From the NCBI GenBank assembly GCA_019677205.1, contig JAAMXY010004162.1, positions 1 through 21,441 of the forward strand: a stretch of 21,441 nucleotides of DNA. The letters are read 5' to 3'. Below are positions 9,837 through 17,607 of the stretch, piece after piece; positions within the stretch are counted from its first letter, which is position 1; each line of letters begins with the position of its first letter. A program made the translations under genes and the position numbers. Under the pieces are notes generated by a model. The model was not told the origin of the DNA and searched no databases. It was given only the letters and a program-made list of their open reading frames with translations. Origin of the DNA: Pinguiococcus pyrenoidosus (lineage: Eukaryota > Sar > Pinguiophyceae > Pinguiochrysidales > Pinguiochrysidaceae).

Positions 9837-10499
9837 CTACTGGCTCATATCCGAGGGGAACGTGCCCGCCACCGACTGGCAGCAGCCGAAGGTCGGGTAG
9901 CACATGATGCCTGGAGAGTGCCGAGAGGAGCGTGTGAGCGGTTCGGTGCCGAAGTGCGGCTCTTCGGCCAGGACTTTTGCTGCAGAGCAGCCGAAGATCG
10001 CGAAGAGGGAGAGAGAGAGAGAGGGAGAAAAAAAGAAAGAGAGAAAACACTCACCGAGGAGCGCGCAGGTCATCGGCACGGTCTTCGAGCACGGGAACGA
10101 GCAGTCTCCGCCGATGCACAGGCACTGCGATGCCTCGTCTGCGCAGATGGTGTAGGGCGCCAGGCAGTAGGTGTTCGAGGAGCAGAGCGCCGGGATACAG
10201 ACCGCGGACACGATGATCGCGCTGTTCTTGCGGCCGAAATCGTTGGGGTCCGTCTTCATCTGCAGACTGGCCGGCGTCTTGCAGCAGCCGACGGTGGGCG
10301 CGACGGTGCAGAAGGGCAGCAGCGTGCAGATGTGGTTGGGCACGCGCTTGTTGTGCGGACAGGCGCAGTCGGAGCCGATGCACAGACATGTCGCCAGCTG
10401 GCTGAACATGCACTGCTGCGGCGGGCAGATGAAGTAGCTGTTGTGGCAGCAGCAGCCCTCGATGAAGCGCCAGTTGCCCTTGAAGCTGGGAATGGCCAT
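9837..10499 (-). CDS. Cysteine-rich two-repeat protein 1 (unassigned family)
   Basis: Two exons on the minus strand, 10499-10055 and 9910-9837 (intron 144 nt, phase 1), give 172 aa with 25 cysteines. The start is the ATG in ccaagATGgcc. There is no signal peptide or clear membrane helix. The protein has two similar halves. The first runs from about NSYFICPPQQC through CLCIGSDCACP and VPNHIC to PTVGCC. The second runs from about NTYCLAPYTIC through CLCIGGDCSFP and VPMTC to PTFGCC. The shared core is C-x-C-x-G-x-D-C-x-x-P with VP about 6 residues later. The dense Cys pattern suggests metal binding, disulfides or lipidation; nothing visible decides between them. A close paralogue lies at 11819-12448 on the same strand with the same intron position. 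I do not recognise a named family. Gene structure is well supported by the paralogue; function is unknown. Confidence 0.85.
   Translation of the reverse strand: MAIPSFKGNWRFIEGCCCHNSYFICPPQQCMFSQLATCLCIGSDCACPHNKRVPNHICTLLPFCTVAPTVGCCKTPASLQMKTDPNDFGRKNSAIIVSAVCIPALCSSNTYCLAPYTICADEASQCLCIGGDCSFPCSKTVPMTCALLGECFLSFFFSPSLSLSLFAIFGCSAAKVLAEEPHFGTEPLTRSSRHSPGIMCYPTFGCCQSVAGTFPSDMSQ
10003..10046. repeat. Purine-rich GA tract in the intron of Cys-rich gene 1
   Basis: An imperfect GAGAGA/GAAA tract on the plus strand. In the minus-strand transcript it is a pyrimidine-rich run just downstream of the 5' splice site (GTGAGT). It reads through as an open frame, which is why an unspliced longer product looks possible. 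Confidence 0.85.
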
Positions 10500-10981
10500 C
10501 TTGGATCAAGCTCGTTTGAAAAAAGGCGCGAAAGCTGGACACCAACGGCGACTCGTGCGCCGCCATCGGAGAGAAAGAGAAGGCTCGTGCGCGGGGAGGA
10601 GGCGATCAACAAGCGAAGAACAGCGCGTGCAGGGCGCTCCGGCCAATCAGCGGGCGGGCAAACGAAGTGTCCAAAATTTGAGGTATGGCAAGCCCAGAGT
10701 ATGCGCGTGATGTGGCCGTGTTCGCACTTTCGTGCGAGTCGGGAATGTCACCGTGGCCAATGGGCTGCGTGGGCAGGTGCCAACGATGGGCCATCTTAGC
10801 AGCTGGAGAGATTTGGGGTTGCGAACATGCCACAAGTTGCAAAATCGGAATTTGGCCGATTCAATCACAAGTCAGTCTTGTTGGGGGATGGCACAGCATT
10901 AGTTGTGAAGTTTGATCGGCGTTCATGAGTGAGTCGTGCCGCGCCGACGCGACTTCAAGTAAATTGGAACTGCGGGGCCGT

Positions 10982-11010
10982 GGATCCCTTCCGATTGGTC
11001 GAAGGGATCC
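10982..11010. repeat. Perfect inverted repeat (10-bp arms, 9-nt loop)
   Basis: GGATCCCTTC at 10982-10991 is mirrored exactly by GAAGGGATCC at 11001-11010. It would form a stable hairpin in either strand. It lies about 490 bases upstream of Cys-rich gene 1, without terminator-like T runs. Role unknown. Confidence 0.85.
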
Positions 11011-11171
11011 AACGGAATCTCAACGGAGTTTGGGGCGAATCTTCTTTCCGTCACGGGAGCCATCCTCCTCTGTTATTATTGTCTTTCACCCGCTCCGCTC
11101 CGTTCGGCTTCCAATTCGATGAAGGAAATGAATCCAAGAATCGCGCACACGTTCGAGGCTCTTGGCGTTTG

Positions 11172-11367
11172 GAGGCATTGAGGCGAACGTGTGCGGTGGA
11201 AGTCGCGACTTCCAGAACCGCCTGGCTTGGTGCAGATTCTGCATTGCGGCCTTGGGGAGCTGCAGCGCTGAGGCATTGAGGCGACCTCGGCGGTGGAAGT
11301 CGCGACTTCCAAAACCGCCTGGCTGGGTGGAGATTCCGGATTGCGGCAATGGCGAGCTGCAGGGCTC
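11172..11367. repeat. Tandem duplication of a ~98-bp block containing a 16-bp palindrome
   Basis: Copy 1 starts at 11172 and copy 2 at 11270, both with GAGGCATTGAGGCGA. They stay clearly alike to about GAGCTGCAG. Each contains the perfect palindrome GGAAGTCGCGACTTCC, at 11198-11213 and 11295-11310. In copy 2 outer GCGGT/ACCGC arms extend it into a longer imperfect hairpin. The copies have diverged by scattered substitutions and a 1-bp indel, while the palindrome is unchanged in both. Confidence 0.88.
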
Positions 11368-11818
11368 GCCACGGCCGCCAACGCGATCTCTCTTCGCGAG
11401 TCCCCAAATTTCAGAGCGGCTAAGACCCAAGATCCGGCCGACGACGCACCACGTACCTTTTCTTCACGTTCCTCCATCTTCCAATCGCAACGGTCGCTCG
11501 CCCCCACCCCCCCAAAGAGCAAGCGGGGCCCACCGCCAGACAACCCAAACGACGGCAAGAAGGAAACAAGGTTTCATTCTGGTTTCATTCTACTCCTGCC
11601 CAGTAAACTCTCTACGTGGTATCTGATACAGAATGGGCTTGGTTTTGGTGTTGGCTGCCCACACCTACCCACCGAGCTGCTGGTGAAATCCCTCCCAGCG
11701 TCGAGCGCTACACTGACCTTTAAATCCAAGGGCGCTTCTTCCCCCCTATTTCCTCCCCCTCCCCCTCGCCTCCATGACCGACACAATTTTCTTCGTCTCT
11801 CCGCCACGCTACAGCCCT

Positions 11819-12448
11819 CTACGGCCCAACGCCTCCCGGGAAAGCCTTGCCCACAGACGTGCAGCATCCAAACTCCGGATAGCACATGATGCCTGCAGAA
11901 GGTCCCCGAAAAGGCACACAGAAAGCAGGCGCACCAGGGGCACAGTACAAGAAGCACAAAGTCAGCGGCTGCAGACACCATGCGAAACGCTTTGGCGTCA
12001 GCTTACCGAATAGGGCCACCGTCATGGGCACCGTCTTGGAGCAAGGGAAGGAGCAATCCGAGCCCAAGCAGAAGCACTGCGAGGCCTCGTCCGCGCAGAT
12101 GGTGGTGGGCATGAGGCAGTAGGTGTTCGTCGAGCACAGCACCGGAATGCAGAAGGACGTGACGAGGATCGCGTCGTTCTTGCGGCCGTAATCCGAAGAG
12201 TCCGTTTTCATCTTCAGAGCGGCCGGCGTCTTACAGCAGCCGACGGTGGGCGCGATGGTGCAGAACGGCAGCACCGTGCACACATGATTCGGCACGCTCT
12301 CGTGGTGCGGGCACGCGCAGTCCGAACCGAAGCAGCAGCAGGTCGCAAGCTGGCTGAAGAGACACTTCTGCGGCGGACAGATCAGATAGCTGTTGTGGCA
12401 GCAGCAGCCCTCGACCACGCGCCAATTCTGCTTGAACTTCGGGATCAT
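11819..12448 (-). CDS. Cysteine-rich two-repeat protein 2 (unassigned family)
   Basis: Two exons on the minus strand, 12448-12007 and 11892-11819 (intron 114 nt, phase 1), give 171 aa with 25 cysteines. It is a close paralogue of the protein at 9837-10499, alignable end to end with almost no gaps. The same two-half architecture is present: NSYLICPPQKC, CCCFGSDCACP, PTVGCC, then NTYCLMPTTIC, CFCLGSDCSFP and a C-terminal EFGCC. The intron interrupts the same Gly codon before IMCYP in both genes. Sequence just upstream of both ATGs is also similar (TTGATCCAAG versus TTAATCCAGG), consistent with tandem duplication. No signal peptide or membrane helix is evident. The last ten residues are the least conserved part. 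Function unknown. Confidence 0.85.
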   Translation of the reverse strand: MIPKFKQNWRVVEGCCCHNSYLICPPQKCLFSQLATCCCFGSDCACPHHESVPNHVCTVLPFCTIAPTVGCCKTPAALKMKTDSSDYGRKNDAILVTSFCIPVLCSTNTYCLMPTTICADEASQCFCLGSDCSFPCSKTVPMTVALFGKLTPKRFAWCLQPLTLCFLYCAPGAPAFCVPFRGPSAGIMCYPEFGCCTSVGKAFPGGVGP

Positions 12449-12762
12449 CCTGGATTAAGGATCTTCTACAGGGCTCTTCTGCCGCCTTGAAGCGGGTGTC
12501 GGAGAGGGAACCGAGCGGGCGCTTTCTTCCGAGCGCTCTTTGGCGCGCCGAAGGATTCACAGATCCAAGCTGAGCTTCGCTCGCTGTACAACGGCGAGTG
12601 CAATCTAAAGACACTTGATGCTCCAATCCTGGGCGAGGCAATCCCGGACTAGCTCGCCTCCATTGGTGTCGAAAGATTTGAAACTGTTATCAGGATATAA
12701 ATTAGAGTACGCGGATCCGCCAGATTGACAAGCAAGAGAAACGCATCCGTCTCTCTCTCTCT

Positions 12763-12809
<47 letters not shown>

Positions 12810-12873
12810 TTCAGTCTCGAACGCTCTCAGGCGCAGAGGCTCTTCTGCTTTGCTTCGCGAAACGCACAGAGAG
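12449..12873. promoter_or_regulatory. Shared upstream region of Cys-rich gene 2 and the coiled-coil gene
   Basis: The two genes diverge from this 425-base region. A TATA-like element (TATAAA, 12696-12701) lies about 175 bases upstream of the coiled-coil start. A long CT repeat (12750-12806) probably lies in that gene's 5' leader or core promoter. No coding frame of interest is seen. Confidence 0.45.
12750..12806. repeat. (CT)n microsatellite upstream of the coiled-coil gene
   Basis: CT dinucleotides broken once by a T run near 12762-12767. The tract ends 67 bases before the ATG at 12874, so it is probably transcribed as a pyrimidine-rich leader or forms part of the core promoter. Confidence 0.93.
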
Positions 12874-14830
12874 ATGTCCATCTCTCCGGAGAGCTTCCTG
12901 GAGCAGTCTGTGGCGCAATGGAGCACGCAGACGCGGCACCTGAAGCTAGCCAAGCTGGACCAGAAGCGCGTGCTCAACGAGCTTAACGAGGCGGCGGAAG
13001 CCACGAAAGGCTCCATCAAGGAGAAAATCTTCGACGCTAAGGTGCGCCTTTCTGTGGCGGATGCTGTGCTGCTCCGGACTATACTTCACCACCATCACAA
13101 CGCTTCTCCGGCGGAACCCATGTCACCGTAGCTTAAGCGAAAGCACTTCAAAGCGGCGGAGAAAGAAGAGGCGGTACTGCACCAGGAAGTGCAGTCCTTG
13201 CAAAGGTGAGTGACTGCGGGTATCCACATGCAGCACTACCTCTCAGTATATTGTACAAGCGGAGAATCGCTGACGGCCCACGTTCTCTCGCAACAAACAA
13301 CACGTAGGCAACTGAGGAAGTTGCAAGATGAGTTGGATCAGGAGACGGCGAGGAAGGCGACGTATGCGCACATGCTGCATCGCGTGGAAGAGACGCAGAC
13401 GCATGTGGAGGATCAGTTGGCCCACAAGGAGCGCTCGTTGACCCAAACGGAATTCGACTACGAAGCGGAGATCCGCGCCAAGGAAAAAGCCACCACGAAG
13501 AAGCGCCAGTTGGCTGCACAGTGCCACGTACGTTGTCTTTTGCTCTCCAACCATCTGCTCGCTTGCTGGCGTTGCCTTCCCCCAATCCGACGACTCTGCT
13601 CTGCTCCCTTTGGGCACTGCCCAACAGGAGGAGAAAATGCAGATCCTGAAGGCCCAGCAGGAGAGGAAAGTGCTCTTGCGGAAGCTGCGGCAGACGTTCC
13701 AGAAGGCGTTGGATTTCAAGACCCATGTGGAGGAGCAGATCTACCCGCAGCCGGACGGCGAAGTGCAGTCGCGACCGCCGTCGTCCATATTCTCCGAGCA
13801 TGGTGACGGCACCGTCGGCGATCTCGAGTGGCGCCACTCGGACAGCGAAGACCAGGTGCCCAACAACAAGAAATTCTTCGTCTTCAAAGACCTCTACGCG
13901 GACATCCAGAACTGGCGGCACGACGAGGCGAAGCGGCGACAGGCCGAATTCAACGCGCAGGAGATGGACATTCTCGAGCTGGCCAACGGCCGAGACATCA
14001 ACGACGTCATCGCCATCTGCGACGGCCACACCAACGGCGTATACGAGGAGCTCCTTGACGAAGCAGAAGACCGGGCCAGCGATCAGGAAGACATCGAGGC
14101 CGAGGTGCAGCAGCTCCGGCGTGAGGAGAGCCAGCTCGCCGTGGTGTCCTCCACCGTGATCTCGACGGCGATGCAGCAGCGCCAGGAGAAGACCACGACC
14201 AAGATGGTGAAGCGGCGGCGGCAGAAGCTCCGGGACTTCCAGGCCCAGATCAAGCAGCGGCGCCTCGTACTCCAGGACGTCAAGGAATGCATCCACCAAG
14301 CGGCGACCCTCATGCGCGACGCCATGGAGACCGAGAACTTCAAGCTGGAGGGTCTCCCCTACAATCGGTCATCCACCTCGTGGAACGAACTGGCCACGAT
14401 GCCGACAGACGAGAACGTCGTCTTCCGAATGGACCTGCTGGGGGACGTGTTGCGCACCGCGACGCAGAATCTGCTCAAGGACGGCACCGGCAAGAGCCAG
14501 ACCGAGAAGTCGCTGCTCCTCATGTCCGACGAGGACGACGAGGAGGACGAAGACTGGGAGACGCTCTCCGAGGGCACGACACAGACCGACAATGGCCTTC
14601 ATATCATTCTCCGACGGAAGAAGGGCCGGACGCAGAGCCAAGATCACTTGGACACCATTTCCGAGAGAAGCGAGCACAAGCAAGGGCGCGGCAAGACGCC
14701 GCGCGGCCTCACACGAGGCGGCTTCAGAATGTCCGTCGACATGGCCGCCGAGACCGTCGAGAACGCTCCGCTTGATCGCATGGCGGTGAAGGAAATCTCC
14801 ACTTTGGTCAAGGCAAGGCACGTAGACTAG
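12874..14830 (+). CDS. Coiled-coil protein, possibly ciliary
   Basis: Four exons: 12874-13041, 13132-13205, 13308-13527, 13628-14830 (introns 90, 102, 100 nt, GT-AG), giving 554 aa. The start is the first in-frame ATG (MSISPESFLEQ). Residues about 20-200 are a Lys/Glu/Gln-rich heptad-like coiled coil that includes TYAHMLHR (99-106). A second charged helical region spans about 270-385. An acidic patch (SDEDDEEDEDWETLSEG) lies near 453, followed by a basic C-terminal tail. No enzyme motif, signal peptide or membrane segment is visible. The coiled coil loosely recalls outer-dynein-arm docking/CCDC proteins. With BBS7 nearby a ciliary role is possible, but this is a weak inference. The gene structure is well supported by four frames joining in phase. 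Confidence 0.8.
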
Positions 14831-14898
14831 GCGGCTTGTCCAGTACACGATAGACGAGACCTCTACCGCCCAGTCAAGCAGACGAAAGCCAAAGCAAA

Positions 14899-14973
14899 AG
14901 AAGAAGCAAAAAGAGGAAGAAGAAGAAGAAGAAGAAGAAGAAGAAGAAGAAGAAGAAGAAAAAGAAGAAGAAG
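14899..14973. repeat. (GAA)n trinucleotide repeat
   Basis: Imperfect AAG/GAA repeat of about 75 bases starting some 70 bases after the coiled-coil stop codon. It is probably in the 3' UTR or just beyond it. Long GAA/TTC tracts can form triplex DNA. Confidence 0.93.
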
Positions 14974-15114
14974 GGAAAACAAAAAGCAATATACGAAAAC
15001 TTGTCAGGATCCGTGTCTCCACCACGCACGCGCGTCGTATCCTAACTAGTATTCCCTTCTCTTCACGTCCCACAGCGTGTGCGACGCTCTAGTTCATTCT
15101 CACCCCAGGAGATC

Positions 15115-15144
15115 TGATTCTGATTCTGATTCTGATTCTGATTC
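15115..15144. repeat. Five tandem TGATTC hexamers
   Basis: Five exact copies of the 6-bp unit, in the 3' intergenic region about 95 bases beyond the PROPPIN stop codon. Confidence 0.95.
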
Positions 15145-15237
15145 TGACCTGATCTCATCTCGAGCCCTACGAAGGAGGCCCACGGCTTCCGATTTCCTAC
15201 TTCTTACGTACGCTGCGCGCCCTTTTCGTCTGATCTA

Positions 15238-17176
15238 TCATCCAGCATTCTCCGCAACGATCTCTATTTGCTCGCTCGGTACCGGCGGGGGCAGTGGCAA
15301 CTCGCTATCAACTGTCTTCGTGTCCTTTAGCGCTTCCTCGAGTGCAACATCCGCCGCCGATCGCTCCTCCTCCTCCCCCTCCTCGTCCTCCTCCTCGTCA
15401 GCAAAGAAGAGATTCTCCGACGTGAGTCGCGTAGCCCATGTGCCTTAAGAGTGTGCACAACAAGCGAGCATGAGTTTTGGGTCCGAAAGAGTCGGGAGCC
15501 AACCACAAGATCCAAGATGAACCCACCGCTCTTGCTACGCTCGGCTTCGTACTCGTAAAAAACGCCCGCATGAGACACGATTCGAAGCAGCAGCTTCAAC
15601 CTGCGGATTGGGTTTGGGTTTGGACGCCCGTAAAGTAACGTGAGGCACGAAGCAGACTGTGTGTAGTGCGCGAGACGACAGTCTCTTACCCCACTGCGAC
15701 GCCTTCCTGCAAGCGTGCCTGCTCGTTGACCAATCTACAGACCGTGCGGATTCCAGGTGGCACCGGAGGATGGATCTGCACCGCGGCACGATGCATCTCG
15801 TCCTTGGACACTTGCAACTTCAAGTCAAAGACGTGGATCGTCCCCGATGACGACGCGCACGCCAGGAATCTGTTGTGGCGCAAGGTAGAAGACCAAACGC
15901 AGAAAGAGAGCGTAAGAATGCCGTCAGACCTCCTGGCTCTTCACGGTGCGTATCCGTCCAGCATTTCTGCAGTTCTGCAACGCACCTGCCGCTGGGACTG
16001 AAGCATAGCGAGTAGATTTGCGCAGCCTGCAGCCCCCTCCGCAGCTGCGCTTGGAGCTCGCCCTCGGGCACCGAAAAGACTCGGATGACCGTCCCCGTGA
16101 CGCTCGCCGAGCACAGGCGATCCCCTGCGTCACTGCAACGCTTCGTCAGCCGGTGCGGCTCCTGGAAATGCAGGGGTGCAGGACGCTGGAAAAAACAAAG
16201 CCTAGGCGTGCCCATCACTGTACCTGATCGCCAAGCACGACAGCGGCGTCTTATGCGCTATGAATTTGTGCACTGTCCGCAACCGGATCGTGTCGAACAA
16301 AAGAATCTCGCCCGTGAACGTGGTCGGCGTGGCCAGGAGGCACGGGTTCCGAGCCGATTCGCTGCTCAGCACCATCAGATGCGAATCTGCCGGACTATGC
16401 GGTCTTCTCCCTCTAGCGTCTGCCGCATTGCCAGGCTTTGCCAAGTCAAACCAAAAGAAGAGGGGGGAAAGAGAGGAACCGCGTCAGCTCAGTCCAGCTT
16501 CCGTGGCAGTCTTACAAGCTTGACCACTTTGGAGATGCCACGTACCGTGGGGGTTTCTGCGGACAGAGCGCCGGCCGCGGACTCCGCGGCGAGATCCAGC
16601 GCTCTCAAGCACTCCATGGATCGCAGGTCGAAGACGTAGACTGCTCCCGGACAAGCGGCCGCCAGACGGGAGCGGTTGAGCACCACTTTGTTCACTGCCG
16701 CTGCAAAGCTCACTTCCGTCAGGACCTACAAAACACAAAAACACACACACACAAAACACAAAAACACAACGTTAGCGCCGCATCAAACCCCCATTCGCAT
16801 TCGCTGCCCTCAGACCCTCCCTTCTTTTGTGTCAAGTGTCTCCAGAGAGATGAAGATGAAACGCAACTTGGTCCGACGGTCAACCCACCTTTCTCGCGCG
16901 CAAATCGTACAACCGCAGACATCGCGGCGACAGGGCCGGCGCCTCTCCAGCGCCGACCAGACAGATGAGGCTGGAGCAGCCCAGCATCTCCGCGAGCTTC
17001 TGGCCTCCGCCTTTGGAAGAGAACGCTCTGGCGAAGGGCTGGAGGCCGTAGACGCGGAATCCGTCGCGAGTTCCGATGGCCAAACACGAGCCGTCTTGGT
17101 TAAAGCTGAATCCCAGCGCGCCGCCGCGCGGACTGGCCGCCGGTTCCGGCGCGCTCTCGAAGAGACCACCGAGCAT
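15238..17176 (-). CDS. PROPPIN, Atg18/WIPI-family PI3P-binding beta-propeller
   Basis: Seven exons on the minus strand: 17176-16889, 16725-16546, 16435-16224, 16132-15986, 15869-15690, 15600-15507, 15414-15238; 425 aa. Family hallmarks in order: FSFNQDGSCLAIGTRDGFRVY (about 23-43), MLGCSSLICLVGAGEAP, GEILLFDT in blade 4, GTVIRVFSVPEGELQAQLRRG with the L/FRRG phosphoinositide motif at 257-260, then IYSLCFSPSG and FLACASSSGTIHVFDL. PROPPINs bind PI3P/PI(3,5)P2 through the two Arg of this motif and act in autophagosome formation and endolysosomal traffic. The protein ends in an acidic tail (ADEEEDEEGEEE and following). Early splice sites are well supported. The last intron is less certain: the donor may be at 15506 (GTGGTT) or 3 nt further. 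It was placed because reading through gives an Arg-rich, non-family C-terminus. It cannot be assigned to WIPI1/2 or WIPI3/4 by eye. Confidence 0.88.
16728..16768. repeat. CA/AAACA-rich tract in PROPPIN intron 1
   Basis: Alternating ACAC and AAAACAC runs on the plus strand. In the minus-strand transcript this gives a GT/T-rich tract immediately upstream of the exon 2 acceptor at 16726, in a 163-nt intron. Confidence 0.85.
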
Positions 17177-17607
17177 GCTCGCGAGCTGCTGCGCGACGGA
17201 GACGGACGGACGGACGGACGCGCGCGCGCGCGGCGGGGTTCAAACCCAACGCCGGACTCGGCAGAATGTGGTGGAAGCTTGGGACGGGCCATATCAAAGC
17301 TCAATAGATATTTTGGGGCTTGTTGAAGATGCTGGAAATAACACGCGCGTGATAGAGGGCGGATGGACAAGACGACAATATTTGAAATAATTTTGAAACG
17401 AGGATCTTGGAGCCTCGAGGGAAGTTCCCGCGCTTTTTCGCGCCGCTCAGGTTCAAATTACAGGGCGCCACCGAGGCTGCAGAAGTTGCTATAGCTACCA
17501 CCGCTACCGCTTCGTTGTCTTCGAGAGTTGTCCTCCGCCCTCACCAGTCAGGGCCTCTTCGGGGTCTCATAGCCATCTCACAGGGACGGCACACGAACAT
17601 CAAGCGT
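17177..17607. other. Intergenic region between PROPPIN and the PP1-type gene
   Basis: Both neighbours are on the minus strand, so this stretch holds the PP1-type 3' end and the PROPPIN promoter. A GGAC tetranucleotide tract followed by a CG run (17196-17232) lies close to the PROPPIN start. No credible gene is seen. Confidence 0.55.
17196..17232. repeat. (GGAC)n followed by (CG)n
   Basis: About five GGAC units run directly into seven CG dinucleotides, just upstream of the PROPPIN ATG (17176) in its presumed 5' leader or promoter. Alternating CG is a potential Z-DNA sequence. Confidence 0.88.

Larger units (their letters stand above)
10500..11818. other. Non-coding region between the two Cys-rich genes
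   Basis: This 1.3-kb stretch separates the start of Cys-rich gene 1 (10499) from the stop of gene 2 (11819). It should contain the promoter of gene 1 and the 3' end of gene 2. It holds a 10-bp-arm hairpin (10982-11010) and a tandem duplication of about 98 bp with an embedded palindrome (11172-11367). A C-rich stretch lies at about 11730-11770. Frames across it (for example 11293-11889 plus and 11076-11558 minus) lack protein-like composition or known motifs. No transposase or RNA gene is visible. Confidence 0.6.
14831..15237. other. Convergent 3' intergenic region with two simple repeats
   Basis: This stretch lies between the stop of the coiled-coil gene (14830) and the stop of the PROPPIN gene (15238), and must contain both 3' ends. 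It holds a GAA microsatellite and a TGATTC hexamer repeat. No coding potential or RNA gene is seen. Confidence 0.6.

Noticed and set aside
9705-10799. 364-codon plus-strand open frame
   Set aside because: Antisense to Cys-rich gene 1; the minus-strand model is backed by a paralogue with the same intron.
11172-11367. CRISPR-like repeat array
   Set aside because: Only two adjacent copies with no spacers, in a eukaryotic nuclear context; it is a simple tandem duplication.
11293-11889. 198-codon plus-strand open frame between the Cys-rich genes
   Set aside because: Starts at GTG, overlaps the repeat block and the 3' end of Cys-rich gene 2, and has no family signal.
13148-14299. 383-codon minus-strand open frame
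   Set aside because: Antisense of the coiled-coil gene exons; it crosses that gene's introns and has no known motif.
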